This document shows, piece after piece, positions 61,617-64,000 of a stretch of 64,000 nucleotides of DNA. The notes under the pieces were generated by a model. That model had not been told where the DNA came from, did not search any database, and worked only from the letters and a program-made list of their open reading frames with translations. The stretch comes from Seinonella peptonophila (GTDB lineage: Bacteria; Bacillota; Bacilli; Thermoactinomycetales; Thermoactinomycetaceae). The translations under genes and the position numbers were made by a program. Location: positions 1-64,000 of the forward strand of contig NZ_FQVL01000004.1 in the NCBI RefSeq assembly GCF_900129355.1. Direction: 5' to 3'. Position 1 is the first letter of the stretch. Each line of letters begins with the position of its first letter.

Positions 61617-62852
61617 TTGCATAGTTTTTACCGTTATCTGCTGCAATCCTTTTTGCTTATAACGGTCTTGCTCCTTAGTACTTCAACAAGTTGGGCGGAT
61701 AATCTGTTACCACCACAGATTGAGGCAAAGGCTTATATCCTGATGGACGAAAAGTCGGGAGCGATATTGGATCAAAAGAATATTGATCAAGCAAGACCAC
61801 CAGCAAGTATGACCAAAATGATGTCAGCTCTCGTTATTTTGGATCAGATTAAAGCAGGAAAGTTAAATTGGACTGATATAGTGACTGTAAGTGATCGAGC
61901 TGCCAAAATCGAAGAGGCTCAAATTAAAGTTGCACCAAATGATAAGTTGACCGTTCGCGAATTGTATACAGCCATGCTTGTCTATTCAGCTAATGACGCG
62001 ACCGTTGCTTTAGCGGAGTATGTAGGCGGTGGAAAAGAAGAGAACTTTGTATCCATGATGAATGCAAAAGCAAAAGAGCTTGGCATGACACAGACACACT
62101 TTCGTGTAAGTACAGGGCTAGATATGAAAGATTATCCACAGCCACCACAAGTTCCAGGTGAACATGTTATGTCCGCAAGAGATACAGCGATTTTGGCAAG
62201 AGAACTAATGACACGTTACCCAGAAGTATTATCAACAACGAAAATTGGGCATTACACTTTCTTTAAAGGAACCAATCGCGCTTTGACCAAGCCCAATTGG
62301 AATCTGATGTTGAAAGGCTTTCCTTTCTACTTTCCTGGGGTAGATGGAATGAAAACGGGTCATACAAATGCAGCGGGTTACTGTTTTACTGGTACTGCAT
62401 TACGTAACCAAATTCGCTATATCACTGTAGTGATGGGCGCACCGATCGAGGCTAAAAGGTTCACAGAAACGAAGAAGCTACTGAAATATGGTTTTGAAGG
62501 ATTTGAACAAAAAAAACTGGTTCCCCAAGGAAATGGTATTCCGAAATATGGTCATCTGCCATTGCCAAACGGGGTGGATCGAACTGTGCCCATTGTGAGT
62601 AAATCAGCCATTGAGCTACCCATTCAAAAAGGAAAAGAAGATCAATACACTTTCCGAGTTACTTATAAAAAAGGACTACAAGCTCCTTTGTTAAAAGGAA
62701 CAGTTGTCGGTCAAGTTGAATTGCTCTTTCAAGGCAAGCCGGTGGAAGGGTTAAAACCGTATGACCTGATTACATACCAGCCAGTTGAGGAAGGCAGCTG
62801 GATTCGTCTCTTTTCCCGTCAAGTAGTGGATCAGGTAAAGAGTTGGTTTTAG
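61617..62852 (+). CDS. dacA: D-alanyl-D-alanine carboxypeptidase (PBP5)
   Basis: 411 aa. It trims the terminal D-Ala of wall peptides. N-terminal signal peptide (about 1-28, ending near SWADN). Active-site motifs: Ser in PASMTKM, SAN in YSANDA and KTG in GMKTGHTN. A C-terminal PBP5 domain and an amphipathic end (IRLFSRQVVDQVKSWF) hold it on the membrane. Start is TTG with GGAGCG six bases upstream. Confidence 0.95.
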   Translation: MHSFYRYLLQSFLLITVLLLSTSTSWADNLLPPQIEAKAYILMDEKSGAILDQKNIDQARPPASMTKMMSALVILDQIKAGKLNWTDIVTVSDRAAKIEEAQIKVAPNDKLTVRELYTAMLVYSANDATVALAEYVGGGKEENFVSMMNAKAKELGMTQTHFRVSTGLDMKDYPQPPQVPGEHVMSARDTAILARELMTRYPEVLSTTKIGHYTFFKGTNRALTKPNWNLMLKGFPFYFPGVDGMKTGHTNAAGYCFTGTALRNQIRYITVVMGAPIEAKRFTETKKLLKYGFEGFEQKKLVPQGNGIPKYGHLPLPNGVDRTVPIVSKSAIELPIQKGKEDQYTFRVTYKKGLQAPLLKGTVVGQVELLFQGKPVEGLKPYDLITYQPVEEGSWIRLFSRQVVDQVKSWF

Positions 62853-62908
62853 TTGATTTTTCTTGTAAATGGGGATAAATTAGTAGTTACGAATTAGGAA
62901 AAATGGGA

Positions 62909-62914
62909 TATAAT
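62909..62914 (+). promoter_or_regulatory. -10 box for the serS leader
   Basis: TATAAT in GGGATATAATATAC just before the T-box leader. The -35 region is weak. Confidence 0.5.
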
Positions 62915-62929
62915 ATACTACAATATGAA

Positions 62930-63170
62930 TCATACAAGCGCGATGAAAAGTCTAGTACCTATGAACTGGATTTCAGAGAGGCGATGGATGGTGTGAATCG
63001 CCACCAGGAGTAGCGAATCCAACTTGGAGCGGAGCGGTGAGGTCGATTGGAGACCAGAACGCATACGGGAGCGAGCCGTTATTGCGCAAGCGAGTGGATC
63101 GATGATCAGTCGATCAACAAGGGTGGTATCGCGGAAACCTTCCGTCCCTTAGGGGATGAAGGTTTTTTAT
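62930..63170 (+). ncRNA. Serine T-box riboswitch
   Basis: Leader of serS. Stem I has the AGTA loop motif (62954-62957) and, opposite, GAA followed by the specifier TCC (63018-63020), a serine codon. AAGGGTGGTATCGCGG (63119-63134) is the T-box that binds uncharged tRNA-Ser acceptor ends. A terminator AACCTTC...GAAGGTTTTTT closes the leader. Uncharged tRNA-Ser should switch transcription of serS on. Confidence 0.92.
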
Positions 63171-63194
63171 TTTGGAAGAAAGTAGTGATAAAAA

Positions 63195-64000
63195 TGTTAG
63201 ATATTAAGCAACTACGGAGTCAATTTGAAGAAGTAAAAAGAAAGTTACAACACCGCAATGAGGATTTAAGTGGACTGGATTCCTTTCTCAATCTAGACCA
63301 AAAAAGACGTGAATTGATTCAGGCAACAGAGCAATTAAAAAATCAACGAAATGTTGTTTCTCGAGAAATTGCAGAAAAGAAGAAAGCAAATGAAGCAGCA
63401 GATGACAAAATTAAAGAGATGCGTCAAGTTGGGGACAAAATTAAAGAATTGGATGAACAATTACGAAAAGCTGATCAACAAATTCAACAGATTCTGCTCT
63501 CTGTACCCAATATCCCTCATGAATCAGTGCCAATAGGAGATTCTGAAGCAGATAATCAACCCATTCGCTTCTGGGGAGGTCAACCAAAGTTTGACTTTGA
63601 GGCAAAACCTCATTGGGAGATCGCCCAGACTTTACAATTGCTCGACTTTGAACGGGCTGCAAAAGTGAGTGGTTCTCGGTTTGTTTTTTATCTTGGATTA
63701 GGTGCGCGACTTGAGCGTGCGTTAATTAATTTTATGCTTGACCTCCATACAAATGAGCATGGTTACCAAGAGATGATTCCCCCATATATCGTGAATCGAC
63801 AAAGTATGATTGGTACTGGGCAACTGCCTAAGTTTGCAGAAGACTCTTTTGCGATTGCTGGTGAAGAGATGTATTTAATCCCTACTTCTGAAGTTCCTGT
63901 TACGAACTATTTTGCAGGTGAGATCTTTGAAGCAACTGACTTGCCACAAAAATGGGTTGCTCATAGTTCTAATTTCCGTTCTGAAGCTGGTTCCGCAGGA
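63195..64000 (+). CDS. serS: Seryl-tRNA synthetase (N-terminal part, cut by window end)
   Basis: 268 codons in the window, frame still open. It charges tRNA-Ser with serine. The N-terminal coiled-coil arm (about 27-100) is followed by the start of the class II catalytic core: motif 1 region [22 protein letters not shown] and FRSEAGSAG (motif 2). The T-box leader ends 25 bases upstream. Only a weak ribosome binding site (GGAAGAAAG) precedes the ATG. Confidence 0.96.

Overview
This 64 kb window is the replication-origin region of a spore-forming, low-to-moderate-GC Gram-positive bacterium (Bacillales). Gene order from pbpG and ywhD, walRKHIJ, purA, dnaB and gdpP through parAB, noc, mnmG, mnmE and rpmH to dnaA, dnaN, recF, gyrBA, guaB, dacA and serS follows Bacillus subtilis. 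The details (ParM-like actin between noc and rsmG, no jag, no speE, many intergenic repeats) suggest a divergent family such as Thermoactinomycetaceae. That placement is an inference; no rRNA or tRNA gene is present to settle it.

Layout. Positions 1-9.7 kb hold an Fe-S electron-transfer protein, agmatinase, a class A PBP, YwhD, a membrane histidine kinase with a dead GGDEF-like domain, and a small unknown protein. A roughly 0.9 kb non-coding stretch with Spo0A-box-like sites follows. The walRKHIJ-htrA-like operon, a CxxH/CxxC protein and rlmH (10.6-18.9 kb) lie on the + strand, head-on to replication. From 18.9 to 49.2 kb most genes are on the minus strand: purA, dnaB, rplI, gdpP, yybS, rpsR-ssb-rpsF, ychF, yyzM, parB, parA, noc, rsmG, mnmG, mnmE, yidC, yidD, rnpA, rpmH. 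The exceptions are two related lipoproteins, yyaC, a ParM-like actin and a 531-aa protein of unknown function, all on +. The origin lies between rpmH and dnaN, with DnaA-box clusters on both sides of dnaA and a DnaA-trio element. Right of it, dnaN, yaaA, recF, remB, gyrB, gyrA, guaB, dacA and serS run on +, with yaaC opposed.

The most striking feature is a 2.57 kb group II intron inside parA (soj). It cuts the Walker A codons between GGVG and KTT. Both splice sites, EBS1/IBS1 pairing, a canonical domain V and a plausible branch-point A can be read. The intron-encoded protein has an intact frame but has lost the reverse-transcriptase catalytic residues (YADD to YNDH, the motif-3 Asp to Thr, PQGG to PNNQ). 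It looks like a splicing-only maturase, so production of the chromosome-partition ATPase would depend on RNA splicing.

Other notable items: two families of dispersed intergenic repeats (one copy sits inside the intron); a perfect 28-bp inverted repeat made of DnaA boxes; an extra four-box DnaA cluster upstream of guaB; two parS sites; two short high-GC gene fragments that look foreign; and a tandem lipoprotein pair built from one repeated domain.
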